Shown here piece after piece: positions 1-8,024 of a stretch of 64,000 nt of DNA. The notes beneath the pieces are model-generated. The model did no database searches. It was not told the origin of the DNA and saw nothing but the letters and a program-made list of their open reading frames with translations. Source of the DNA: G963665595 sp963665595 (GTDB lineage Bacteria; Actinomycetota; Coriobacteriia; Coriobacteriales; CADBOM01); contig CAXXJK010000004.1 of assembly GCA_963665595.2 (NCBI GenBank), positions 248,001 to 312,000 of the forward strand, in the 5' to 3' direction. Each line of letters begins with the position of its first letter. Position 1 is the first letter of the stretch. A program made the translations under genes and the position numbers.

Positions 1-180
1 TCGTTGAACGCGGGCAACTTGAGTTTGCTGAAGCATGACCTCAGAAACAAGTATCTCATAGGGGTCGCAGGTCTCACGCCATACAAAATCTCGATGATGA
101 CGCACGCCCTCATCCTTCACCTTCGAAATGAAGGATACCAAGTCGATATCAGAAGAGAATTCCGGGATCCCCTCGCCTAG
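1..180 (+). CDS. C-terminal end of an unidentified protein (partial)
   Basis: Frame 1 is open from the first base to a TAG at 178-180, giving 59 residues, and the stop lies inside a strong terminator stem. The residues (LSLLKHDLRNKYLIGVAGL, then an amphipathic stretch) look like real coding sequence, but I do not recognise the family. The 5' part lies outside the window. The stop-plus-terminator arrangement is the main reason to call it a gene. Confidence 0.45.
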   Translation, partial: SLNAGNLSLLKHDLRNKYLIGVAGLTPYKISMMTHALILHLRNEGYQVDIRREFRDPLA

Positions 181-220
181 TCGATTTTGTGTCGATGCGC
201 GGAGGGGATCCCGTTCTTTT
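164..220 (+). terminator. Rho-independent terminator
   Basis: GGGATCCCCTC (164-174) pairs perfectly with GAGGGGATCCC (202-212), followed by GTTCTTTT. The loop is long (27 nt). It ends the plus-strand gene that stops at 180. The minus-strand gene ending at 224 could also run into the hairpin, but there is no T-run on that side. Confidence 0.7.
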
Positions 221-223
221 GCG

Positions 224-1798
224 TTAGGCACTCTGAGAGGGATCGTTTAAAAGCGGCTTGTCGTCAAGAAGCGTATCAATTTCGCTCAAGAACTCATTGA
301 CTGCACGATCTTCCAAACGGTGATATATCAGCGAACTATGATCAATATATGAGCCAAGAGCAACCAGTACATCATTCATTTTCACGTTCCGGAAGGCATG
401 ATTGCGCAACGACTCACGATAGGCCGTCTTAACCGCTGCTCGACCTACGTTGAAAATATCCCGCCGACTGGCCCCTTCACTCATAACCGCAAGTTCTTCA
501 AAGTTGAGATTCTGAAACGAAGGGTGATCGGCAGCAAACCTCTGCCACACATCAACACGTTCCTGAAGCACAGGGTTGTCAATCTCTATAGCCTGATAGC
601 CACCGATAGCACGGCGTATCACCGGTGATACGTCAGCCGTCGACCCCGTCATGATAAGAAAAACTCCGGGACGACTCATAAGCGCGTGGATGTAAGACGT
701 AACCTCTGCACGCATACTCGCACCCTGAGGAACACCCTGCTGCGGCGGTATGTAGAGTTGCTCGGTCTCTTCATGCTCGAATATATATTCGAGCATATCA
801 ACATTTTCTATCATGAACGTACAGGGCGAAGGAAACTCGGTTGGGTCAGGGTTTCCGAAAAGCGACCGCTTGAACGGACCGCTAAGCTTTATTGAACCCG
901 TGCCGCTATCGTCCATTTCAACATGCATGCTGACAACGGGTCTGCCGATCTCTCCCGCCGTCGCCTGAGCGAACAACAAGACATCCTGACGAGCAGGGCC
1001 ATAGAACAAAAATGGTTCATGAAGCATCAACCCACGAATGCCATGCAGACGAGAAGCCTCCTGCACAAACTCTTTGTAGGCATCATCGCCGGCGCCCTCA
1101 AAGCCGTAGACGCGCATCTCCTGCAATGCCTCGCTATAACCGTACAGGCTACTGAAATCAAATGACGGATTCTGCTCTGGCTGCTTGCGACGAGCAATAC
1201 CATCATTTGAGTTATTCAAAACCTCTGTCGAAGCAACATCATCGTCATCTTCATTCATTGAACGCATCGGCCGTTCTTCAATGGAAGTGGCAAATGAAGC
1301 CATCTGCGCGCCATCCGCAGGAAGACTATTAAGGAGAAGACCTCTCACTTGGTCCATAACATCTTCTAAGGTGGCCCCGCCAAGCATTTCTGAGCCCATG
1401 TTATCAATCAATTCCTGACCGATGACATCGGCAAGGTTTTCGACATCGTCGCGGGAAAGGCCCATGTCTTCGAGCTGATCTATCGCGAGATTTTGAAGCT
1501 TTTCCATGCTGTCTTGTGTCTGCTCAGGCGAACTATAAGGGACCAGATTAGTAAAAATGGTCTCAGCCATAGAGCGGTCACCCTGCTCACAAGCAAGATG
1601 CCATGCAGTGCGCAGGCCCTCTATCACCTGCTCACTTGGAGCGTAATCCTTTTCCTGCGAGATCTCGAACGCGGCACAGAACAGATGCGTCGCCAAACCC
1701 GAATGTCCCTTGCGGAGAGCATCATTAGCTGCATCGAGGAAAAACTCGACAGAAGATTCATAGTCAGAGGAACTCTGACTCTGCTCAAAACTGTTCAT
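224..1798 (-). CDS. Degenerate AAA+-like protein with N-terminal helical region
   Basis: 524 aa, function unknown. The first 190 residues are acidic and helical, possibly TPR-like (repeated A..A and L..A patterns). The second half resembles an AAA+ ATPase module: a strand ending in FLFYGPARQD where Walker A (GxxGxGK) should be, a hydrophobic strand FMIENVD where Walker B should be, a sensor-1-like FLIMTGST, an arginine-finger-like VIRRAIGG and a C-terminal helical lid. The GK of Walker A and the DE of Walker B are missing, so ATP hydrolysis is doubtful; a structural or regulatory role is an inference. The ATG at 1798 is chosen because AGGAGG lies 4 nt upstream; an ATG further upstream at 1864 has no ribosome site. 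Confidence 0.6.
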   Translation of the reverse strand: MNSFEQSQSSSDYESSVEFFLDAANDALRKGHSGLATHLFCAAFEISQEKDYAPSEQVIEGLRTAWHLACEQGDRSMAETIFTNLVPYSSPEQTQDSMEKLQNLAIDQLEDMGLSRDDVENLADVIGQELIDNMGSEMLGGATLEDVMDQVRGLLLNSLPADGAQMASFATSIEERPMRSMNEDDDDVASTEVLNNSNDGIARRKQPEQNPSFDFSSLYGYSEALQEMRVYGFEGAGDDAYKEFVQEASRLHGIRGLMLHEPFLFYGPARQDVLLFAQATAGEIGRPVVSMHVEMDDSGTGSIKLSGPFKRSLFGNPDPTEFPSPCTFMIENVDMLEYIFEHEETEQLYIPPQQGVPQGASMRAEVTSYIHALMSRPGVFLIMTGSTADVSPVIRRAIGGYQAIEIDNPVLQERVDVWQRFAADHPSFQNLNFEELAVMSEGASRRDIFNVGRAAVKTAYRESLRNHAFRNVKMNDVLVALGSYIDHSSLIYHRLEDRAVNEFLSEIDTLLDDKPLLNDPSQSA

Positions 1799-1867
1799 GT
1801 CGCCTCCTAACATTTCCTTATTTATGCATACCACTATATACCGATATGTGGGTGTTTCAAGCATTTG

Positions 1868-1895
1868 AGAAGGAAAACAGTGTTTCCTTCTTTTT
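1868..1895. terminator. Hairpin downstream of the HAD gene
   Basis: AGAAGGAAA (1868-1876) pairs with TTTCCTTCT (1883-1891), followed by TTTT on the plus strand. It lies between two minus-strand genes, downstream of the HAD gene stop at 1974, so it probably ends that transcript, although the better T-run is on the plus strand. Confidence 0.45.
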
Positions 1896-1973
1896 GAAGC
1901 ATTTTTTCGCTATATGCGATACATGAAACCATCATAAGACCCTTGCTGGACAGGTTTGGTGAATGTGGCACGC

Positions 1974-2648
1974 CTAATGCCAATCGATGATTTCCCAATT
2001 CTTATCCTCGGCTACCGCACGCAGGTGCGAAGACGGCGATACCGCCACCGGATGTTCGGCCATCAGCATCATGGGAATATCGGATGCGTGATCGGCATAG
2101 GCATACGTAACGCGATACGGCTCATCGCCGAAAAGACGGTGAGCCAGTTTATGAACACGGCGGACTTTTTCCTCGCCTTCTACCGCCAATCCCTCAATCA
2201 CACCAGTATAGTGCCCATCGATGATCTCCATCGTTGTGGTTTCAGCAGCGTCAGCTCCTGTATCGATCAGAGCACCTTCAAGAATGGGAGCAAACGAAGC
2301 TGAGATGAAAGCAACAGTATCTCCTTGCTCCTTATGGCGTGCGATGCACTCTAATGCCTGAGGCCATAGATGATTGCGAATCTGATCTTGATACACCGAG
2401 CGCATGAAATCATCGTATTCAGCAGCAGGATAGTCGCGCATTGATGAAAAAATGAGTTCTCGTACATGAGTCTCATTGTGAGGAAGACCTGTTTTATAAC
2501 GAACACCCCACGCAAGGATACGCAGCGCTCGACGCGTATGCATGAAGCCGCTGCGATAGAGTTCTGTCACCAACATCACCGGTGACTGGCCGTCATATAC
2601 TGTTCCGTCAAAATCAAATAGAACGAGATTGTGTGTCTTTTCAGACAT
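1974..2648 (-). CDS. HAD-superfamily phosphatase (HAD-IB, phosphoserine-phosphatase-like)
   Basis: 224 aa, a typical length for HAD-IB hydrolases. Motif I is FDFDGTVYDG near the N-terminus (nucleophile Asp and acid/base Asp), motif II is the Ser of VAFISAS, motif III is a Lys in GEEKVRR, and motif IV is the Asp pair in YADHASDIPM. A helical cap lies between motifs I and II. The family hydrolyses phosphomonoesters such as phosphoserine or lysophosphatidate-type substrates; the substrate here is not determinable. The ATG at 2648 follows GGAGAG and is preferred to an upstream start at 2708. It stands alone on the minus strand. Confidence 0.85.
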   Translation of the reverse strand: MSEKTHNLVLFDFDGTVYDGQSPVMLVTELYRSGFMHTRRALRILAWGVRYKTGLPHNETHVRELIFSSMRDYPAAEYDDFMRSVYQDQIRNHLWPQALECIARHKEQGDTVAFISASFAPILEGALIDTGADAAETTTMEIIDGHYTGVIEGLAVEGEEKVRRVHKLAHRLFGDEPYRVTYAYADHASDIPMMLMAEHPVAVSPSSHLRAVAEDKNWEIIDWH

Positions 2649-2799
2649 CAATAGTCTCTCCTCAATACTACTGAGGCCACTGTATCGTTGACGTGTCCTC
2701 GTCAGCACGACCGAGAGGTCTCAGTAAAGTCAGTTTCAGCAGAGTCATTGTATATCAAAACCTCGCAAAAAGACCGAAAAGAACGCTTCCCGGGAAAAC

Positions 2800-3501
2800 C
2801 TAGGTAGAAGAAGCACTGCCCTGTCCTCCGGTCAGTGCCAGAATAAGTACGAAAAAAATGATAAGCATCACTATGATACACACAAAGATAACTGTACGAT
2901 TTTTTTGCCGCCGGCGTTTCTGCGCAAAAAGATTCTTCTTGCGTCTGCCGCGAGTACGAGCCTGTGTGCGCTTACGCTTTGCCTGCATGCGAGCATCATC
3001 TGGGCCGGCCTCAACCGCGCGTCGGGGAACATTTCCCGGTATATTTGGTAGCACCTGAGTACGATATTGAGAAGTTTCAGGCGCATGGGGCATTGTGGTT
3101 CGCACTTGAGTCATCTGCTGATGATACCAGTCTCCCCGTTCCAGATCTTCTCGAGGAGCACGATAGCCATCAGTTACCGGACGCTCGACCACCTGTCCTG
3201 AGCGCGGACGCGTCTCGTCGTAATAACCACGGTTTTTTGATTGTGCAAAACGAGCCTGCCAGAGACGATCCGTATCTTTTGAAGAAGTCGGTGTGTGCGC
3301 CTCGGTATTCACCGCACGCTGAAGCTGAGCGGCCTCCTCTTGTGCGGCATACCAACTGGGCATATTTGACCTTGTCTCGCCCGAAAGATTCCGTCCTGCG
3401 GGATTATGCTGGCTCGGCATTCGCGGCTTATCGCTCACGTGCTTCCCCTTCTTCTGCGACTCATCGATAACGCCAGAGATATAAACTTTCACGGTAGGCA
3501 T
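2800..3501 (-). CDS. Basic single-pass membrane protein of unknown function
   Basis: 233 aa. The first ~170 residues are polar and disordered (rich in R, Q, P, S and T), followed by a very basic stretch (KRKRTQARTRGRRKK) and one C-terminal transmembrane helix (VIFVCIIVMLIIFFVLILAL) with only a short tail. The charge distribution predicts a cytoplasmic N-terminus and tail-anchored topology. No catalytic domain is visible. The start at 3501 has a weak ribosome site; a GTG 21 codons downstream, preceded by AAGAAGGGGAAG, is an equally good start. The family is not recognised. Confidence 0.6.
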   Translation of the reverse strand: MPTVKVYISGVIDESQKKGKHVSDKPRMPSQHNPAGRNLSGETRSNMPSWYAAQEEAAQLQRAVNTEAHTPTSSKDTDRLWQARFAQSKNRGYYDETRPRSGQVVERPVTDGYRAPREDLERGDWYHQQMTQVRTTMPHAPETSQYRTQVLPNIPGNVPRRAVEAGPDDARMQAKRKRTQARTRGRRKKNLFAQKRRRQKNRTVIFVCIIVMLIIFFVLILALTGGQGSASST

Positions 3502-3686
3502 GATAGCTCTACTAGCTTAAATTATTCTGCAAAAAAGGTACGTCGAGAAGTGCATCGCAGACTTCCTGTTTTTCCCGACCAACTCTCCATCTGAAATACG
3601 CAGTCCTTCTCTCGACCAAAAAGATTTACAGATGGCACGTCGCGCCTGCTCTAAAAATTGATCAAAAGCAACCTCAGTATTGAACC

Positions 3687-3699
3687 CAGTATTGAACGG
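3687..3699. repeat. Target-site duplication, left of IS30-type copy 1
   Basis: CAGTATTGAACGG here is repeated exactly at 5455-5467, on the other side of the element. A shorter copy, CAGTATTGAAC, lies immediately upstream at 3675-3685, so the target was already partly repetitive. Confidence 0.8.
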
Positions 3700-3872
3700 C
3701 GTTAATTGAATTTGTTTTCTGGACGCCTGTTCAGGTTAACCTTGCAATCTGAGTAGACATAGATATCGCTATATATCACAGGTTGTTTGCCTAGGTATGA
3801 TCGCGTTTGCTTTTCTCCTCTTGATTCAGTAGCATTGCAGCCCTCTTCTCGCAGCCCGGGAAGGAGTAGATC

Positions 3873-5171
3873 ATGCCACAAAGGAAAGGAGGACACCTCG
3901 TCTTTGATGACAGGTGCGAGATCGAAGAGATGTTAAAGGATGGCAAGTCATTCAGAGAGATTGCAAGAAAGCTTGGGGTGTCACCGACTACAGTCTCAAG
4001 TGAAGTGAGAGCCAATAGAGTTTTCATTAAGTCCAAGAGCTTTTCTGTGGCCGCCCAGGCACGGTGTAGCAACTATGCAAACTGCCAAGTGGCGCAGTTG
4101 TGCTTTAGATGCATATCGGATGCGGCATCATGTAAGCGCTGTTTTAAGAAGCGCTGTTATGACTTCTGCAAGGAATTCGATTTCTATACTTGTGAAAGAC
4201 GCGAACGAGCACCCTTTGTATGCACGCAATGCTCCAAGCGAGGCTTTTGTACCTATGAGAAAGCTCGGTATGTAGCCTCAAAAGCACAAAGTGCTCATGA
4301 CGAGAGATTGAGCCTTGCCCACGTTGGTATAAGCTGCAAACCCTATGAACTGCGTATGATGGTAGATACCGTCAAAAAACTGCTCTCTCAGGGTCAGAGC
4401 CTACAGGCCATCTGGGCTACCCACTCAGAGGAGTTTTTGATATGTGAACGGACGTTTTACAACTACATGGACAAGGGCGTAATGGGCCTTGCCAACATTG
4501 ATCTGCCCAAAAAGGTCAGATACGCACCACGTAAGAAACGCGCTCACGGAGAACCGAAGATGAATCTTGAGGGACGCACATACTCTGATTGGTGTGCGCT
4601 ACCTGATGATCTTAAGGTGCTTACTGTACAGATGGACACCGTAGAAGGGTTACGCCGTAATTCTCAGTGCATTCTCACGCTACATTTTGTGCGTTTGTTC
4701 TTCCAGCTCCATATTCTGCTTAAGTCAAAAGATCAGGTGCAGGTAAAGGCTGCCCTCGACGCACTGGAGACTTACTGCGAAGGTACCTTTACCGACATCT
4801 TCCCGGTGATACTCACTGACCGTGGCAGTGAGTTCTTAGATTTTTCCAAGATCGAGACGGGACTAAATGGCTCAAGACGCACCAGTGTCTTTTACTGCGA
4901 TCCAGTCAATCCTGGTCAAAAGGGTGCCGCTGAAAAGAATCATGTTGAACTGAGAAAGATACTTCCAAAAGGAACCGACTTCGATGGTCTGACATTTTCT
5001 GATGTCAGCGAGGCATCCAGTCACGTCAACTCATATGTGAGAGCAGGCCAGAAGGCGGCGCCAATGGCGCTCGCCTCCCTGACCTTACCAAAAAGTCTGC
5101 TTGAGAGTTTGGGAGTTCGGGCCATACCGCCTGACGATGTGATCATGAACCCTCGGCTGCTCGAAGCATGA
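3873..5171 (+). CDS. IS30-family transposase (copy 1)
   Basis: 432 aa. An N-terminal helix-turn-helix (SFREIARKLGVSPTTVSSEV, residues ~27-46) is followed by a long cysteine-rich region (~65-125, paired CxxC motifs suggesting zinc binding) and an integrase-type core. The catalytic acids are Asp255 (VQMDTVEG), Asp316 (ILTDRGSEF) and Glu354 (AAEKNHVELRKILPKG), the last with the family's typical ILPKGT context. The reading frame is intact, so the protein is probably active. The ATG follows GGAAGGAGTAGATC. Its translation is identical to that of copy 2. Confidence 0.95.
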   Translation: MPQRKGGHLVFDDRCEIEEMLKDGKSFREIARKLGVSPTTVSSEVRANRVFIKSKSFSVAAQARCSNYANCQVAQLCFRCISDAASCKRCFKKRCYDFCKEFDFYTCERRERAPFVCTQCSKRGFCTYEKARYVASKAQSAHDERLSLAHVGISCKPYELRMMVDTVKKLLSQGQSLQAIWATHSEEFLICERTFYNYMDKGVMGLANIDLPKKVRYAPRKKRAHGEPKMNLEGRTYSDWCALPDDLKVLTVQMDTVEGLRRNSQCILTLHFVRLFFQLHILLKSKDQVQVKAALDALETYCEGTFTDIFPVILTDRGSEFLDFSKIETGLNGSRRTSVFYCDPVNPGQKGAAEKNHVELRKILPKGTDFDGLTFSDVSEASSHVNSYVRAGQKAAPMALASLTLPKSLLESLGVRAIPPDDVIMNPRLLEA

Positions 5172-5454
5172 CAACTACATTTTAGACAATTGAAGGGCTG
5201 CCGAGAAGGGCGATATAGCTACATGTTAAGCGTCCAGGTTACTATTGCAAAACCTTCTCAGACGTTAGCGCAAGCATGCTCGCAGTTGAGACTTCATCCA
5301 GATAATACTTGCGTTATCAGGTAAATACTATCCTTCAGTCACCGGTTTGCAAGCAATCTGGACACCTTAAAGGTATCTCTTCCTGCAGAACTTCACATTT
5401 GGTGCAACTGTCCAGTTTGCTTTTGCAGTGTCCAGGTTACGATTTCAATGAACC
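5172..5454 (+). repeat. Non-coding right end of the IS30-type element with repeated GTCCAG sites
   Basis: No gene is seen in this stretch. It contains YGTCCAG or its complement at 5231-5237, 5358-5364, 5409-5415 and 5429-5435; the left end has one at 3719-3725. The block starting at 5229 (AGCGTCCAGGTTACTATTGC) closely matches the terminal block starting at 5427 (AGTGTCCAGGTTACGATTTC), like a second, internal right terminus. The copy in the second element is the same. Confidence 0.7.
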
Positions 5455-5467
5455 CAGTATTGAACGG
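5455..5467. repeat. Target-site duplication, right of IS30-type copy 1
   Basis: CAGTATTGAACGG, an exact match to 3687-3699. Confidence 0.8.
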
Positions 5468-5571
5468 TTGAGTATATTTTGTGAAACACGATTTTCCCCT
5501 CGTTTTTCCTAGACAAAGAGAGTGTTTGACGATACGATAGCTTCCGCTGTAAAACAGATGTCAACAGTTAT

Positions 5572-5648
<77 letters not shown>

Positions 5649-5659
5649 TTCAAAACCGC

Positions 5660-5696
5660 AGGTAGATGGCCAATGGGTCGTCTACCTTTTTGTTTT
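5660..5696 (+). terminator. Terminator after tRNA-Asp
   Basis: AGGTAGA (5660-5666) pairs with TCTACCT (5681-5687), followed by TTTTGTTTT. It lies 11 nt after the tRNA CCA end. Confidence 0.75.
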
Positions 5697-5761
5697 CCAA
5701 GCCCACTTAGTAACCGCCAATGCTGAGTTACAGTCATATATAGCCTTATTACATAAATTCA

Positions 5762-6151
5762 CTACGATGCTGGCTGGGCGTTTTGGAGCGCATTTTCTAC
5801 AGCCTTTAAAAACGCCTTGCTGTCTGCGGTAGCTCCCGACACCGCGTCGATCACTGGACTTTGCGCATCAATGATGCGGCTCTCCAAATCCTTTTCGATG
5901 CTATCGCGTCCGCTCGGGGCCTTGACGATCTCGATATCTGTGATCCGGTGGTCCACAACGGTGACCGTCACCGTATTGCTCCAGCGGAAGCAGTCATATG
6001 TACCCGTGTATTTTCCGCTCGCGATACCGGACAGGTTCACCGGACTGATCTGCAACGCGAGTGTTTGGTCTTTGCCGAGGAACGCGTAGACCATGATGAT
6101 CACGATGAACACCAGAAAGCCGAATCCCACCCGCTTCAGAACCTTTTTCAT
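5762..6151 (-). CDS. Membrane-anchored FMN-binding domain protein
   Basis: 129 aa. One N-terminal transmembrane helix (residues ~8-25, GFGFLVFIVIIMVYAFL) leads to an FMN-binding domain as in RnfG/NqrC and in small extracytoplasmic flavoproteins. The C-terminal motif SGATADS matches the D/SGATxxS/T consensus where FMN is attached covalently through a phosphoester to the last Ser/Thr. It probably sits outside the membrane and carries electrons. It starts 14 bp after the flavodoxin gene with a good site (AGAGAGGATG), so the two are co-transcribed downstream of a TetR-type regulator. Confidence 0.85.
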   Translation of the reverse strand: MKKVLKRVGFGFLVFIVIIMVYAFLGKDQTLALQISPVNLSGIASGKYTGTYDCFRWSNTVTVTVVDHRITDIEIVKAPSGRDSIEKDLESRIIDAQSPVIDAVSGATADSKAFLKAVENALQNAQPAS

Positions 6152-6165
6152 ATAGCATCCTCTCT

Positions 6166-6627
6166 TTATATCTTGCCAAATTTTGTCGTGACGTCAGATA
6201 TCTGGTCGTCGCGCAATTTGGATGTCCAGTTGACGATGCTAGTTTCGGATATATCCGCGCCTTTGGACCGGCACAACCGGCACATCTGCCTGATAGCTTG
6301 ATTCCCGCCCATCCATGGCTTGGGGAGGTGCTGCGTGACGAAACAGCTGATCTTTCTGCCCATAACCGGTGGCATCTGCGTCAGATACGCCTTCATGACG
6401 GGAGAAAGCGAGAAGCCCTGCACGGGCGCTCCGAAGATTACAGCATCAAAGAGAGCTGGATCTGGGACATTTTTAAGCCGCACGGGTTTGCTGTTAGGAT
6501 CCTCGTTTTGGACGGTAACACGCTCGATAACGGCAGTGTGCCCCTGCGAAAGGTAGGCGTCCATAACCTTTTCCGCGACGGATAGCGTATTGCCAGTACG
6601 TGAAAAAATGATGATGCCAATATTCAT
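6166..6627 (-). CDS. Flavodoxin-like protein
   Basis: 153 aa, the usual size for a short-chain flavodoxin. The N-terminal strand GIIIFSRTGNT contains the FMN phosphate-binding loop (T/S-x-T-G-N-T), and VIFGAPVQG is the second flavin loop. It is expected to be a soluble cytoplasmic one-electron carrier or a flavin reductase related to the NAD(P)H-quinone WrbA/flavodoxin group. The ATG overlaps the stop codon of the restored upstream TetR frame (ATGA), so translation was coupled to the regulator. The downstream partner is an FMN-binding membrane protein. Confidence 0.85.
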   Translation of the reverse strand: MNIGIIIFSRTGNTLSVAEKVMDAYLSQGHTAVIERVTVQNEDPNSKPVRLKNVPDPALFDAVIFGAPVQGFSLSPVMKAYLTQMPPVMGRKISCFVTQHLPKPWMGGNQAIRQMCRLCRSKGADISETSIVNWTSKLRDDQISDVTTKFGKI

Positions 6628-7221
6628 GATTCATCTCTTTTTTTGAGCAAGTACTCGGTCAATTGATCCAGATCATCAAGCAGTGCTTCCTGCGTAAGCC
6701 CGTTGTTCGAGAAGAACAGCGCTAACAAGCCGTGCAATGCGTAGATGATCGTTTTTCGCAACTAGGCCGACATCGGCTTCGCGGATCGTACCGTTCGCCA
6801 CGAAGCCCTGATAGGTGTCGCGCCATCTTGCCGAATAATCGAAGTACTGGGGGGCGGCCTTGGGTTCCTCCGTCAGCTGGTACGAGTAGAAGAAGTGAAA
6901 GACGTGCGGATGTTCTAGATAGTAGCCCGCATATATGCGGTTAAGCCGCTTGATTTCATCAACGCCCTTGATCTGGCCGCCCTGCACACTGCTCATAAAC
7001 TCAACCATATCCCGTACCATTACCAGCTTGGTTTCCAAGAACAGTGCATTTAGGTCGCTGAAGTAGTTGTAGATGGTGGCGTAGGAATACCCCGCGAGAT
7101 CGGCAACCTTTCGGACCGTCACGCTTTCCATGCCCTCCCGCATGATGATATCCTTTGTAGCCGCGATGAAATAGGACCGGACGCGCTCTTCTTTTATGCT
7201 CTGCTTTTCTGTATCGTCCAC
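6624..7221 (-). pseudogene. TetR-family regulator broken by a one-base frameshift
   Basis: The N-terminal helix-turn-helix is intact (VRKVADLAGYSYATIYNYF) and the ligand-domain start follows. At a run of five T (6752-6756; AAAAA on the coding strand) the frame shifts, and the protein ends in an out-of-frame tail with its stop at 6676. Removing one A restores TIIYALHGLLALFFSNNGLT and continues to a TGA at 6624-6626 that overlaps the flavodoxin ATG. The GTG start at 7221 (GGAAGG upstream) is chosen because the earlier TTG at 7302 is the promoter -35 box. The original role is inferred as autorepressor of the flavodoxin/FMN operon. A sequencing error in the homopolymer is possible. Confidence 0.8.
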
Positions 7222-7262
7222 GGCCAGCCTTCCATTTGCTCGGTTAACGTCTATATGATTTA

Positions 7263-7302
7263 TTAACAATGTTAATATATCTTGGGCTCGGACGGCCGTC
7301 AA
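7263..7302 (-). promoter_or_regulatory. Promoter and TetR-type operator of the flavodoxin operon
   Basis: On the minus strand TTGACG (7297-7302), a 17-bp spacer and TATATT (7274-7279). The perfect palindrome TTAACAATGTTAA (7263-7275) overlaps the end of the -10 and the start site, where a repressor would block transcription. Confidence 0.65.
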
Positions 7303-7426
7303 GGTAAATTCGCATTATGGGATATATTTGTCGATTAGCAGCAGCGGACAGAAACCAACAAGTAATTGGATATAGCTGGCGATTATACTTCTGATATCAG
7401 ATAGAGCTTAAAATACTGCTTGAAGA

Positions 7427-7870
7427 TTACCTGCGAACCATTGATGCGATGGAAGCGGCAGAACGGCGGGTACCTACTCCCTCTGTTGCCACAGATTCAA
7501 CTCTAGCGGCTTTAACATCGCCACCTGCTACCTTTACAATCTCAGCAAACTTACGGCGCACATGGACAAGACAAGCGGTGTTGGTAATGTCTTTGCTTAA
7601 CTTAAAATAAGGTGCATAGCCATCTGTTGTAATGGTACCGCTCCAACCAGCAAAAAAGCTTTTAGGCACACTACCTGAACGCGTGGGATGGTACTCATAC
7701 ACGCAGATAGGCGTATCTGCAGCAGCAGTTCTAAACACCCACATATATGATTTGCTCTCAGGCTCTCTATTGGGTTCTTTTAGCACTTGAACAGTAGTTT
7801 CATCACAGTGAACAATATCATGCTCTAGAAGTTTCTCTTTCATTTTGGCATGTATCAGTGGCGTGGGCAC
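7427..7870 (-). pseudogene. IS66-family transposase fragment
   Basis: 147 residues from the middle of an IS66 transposase (usually ~500 aa). HCDETTVQVLKEP contains the first catalytic Asp, GTITTDGYAPY the second, and ACLVHVRRKFAEI follows as in the family. The N-terminal zinc/helix-turn-helix part and the C-terminal part with the catalytic Glu are missing, and the last ~25 residues look frameshifted. No matching ends were found. This is a decayed relic between the TetR operon and the putP-like gene. Confidence 0.85.
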
Positions 7871-7965
7871 TTTCCTACCCCTTCTCGCCCATTCACACGA
7901 TTAGGCCATCTACCTGCGCAAATGCGTTTTGCTTCCTCTGAAGCAGTACTGAAGGCTCAAGCAGA

Positions 7966-7991
7966 GAGCTGGGCAAAACTCCACCCAGCTC
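7966..7991. terminator. Hairpin downstream of the symporter gene
   Basis: GAGCTGGG (7966-7973) pairs perfectly with CCCAGCTC (7984-7991). It lies 34 bp past the stop of the minus-strand symporter gene. No strong T-run follows on either strand, so termination is inferred from position. Confidence 0.45.
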
Positions 7992-8024
7992 CCATATACT
8001 CGTTTTCCGATAAAGATGGCAGTT

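Larger units (their letters stand above)
3700..5454 (+). mobile_element. IS30-family insertion sequence, copy 1
   Basis: A 1755-bp element. The ends were set by comparing with copy 2 at 15919-17673: homology begins at the same C/GTTAATTGAA and ends at CAATGAACC. The ends are imperfect inverted repeats (about 26 bp, sharing GTT.ATTGAA.T.GT...CTGGAC). A 13-bp direct repeat flanks it. It carries one transposase gene and about 280 bp of non-coding DNA at the right end. It landed 117 bp upstream of tRNA-Asp. Confidence 0.92.

Noticed and set aside
3791..4072. Minus-strand 93-residue frame inside the IS30-type element
   Set aside because: It lies antisense to the N-terminal transposase region, appears in both copies only because they are identical, and has no recognisable domain.
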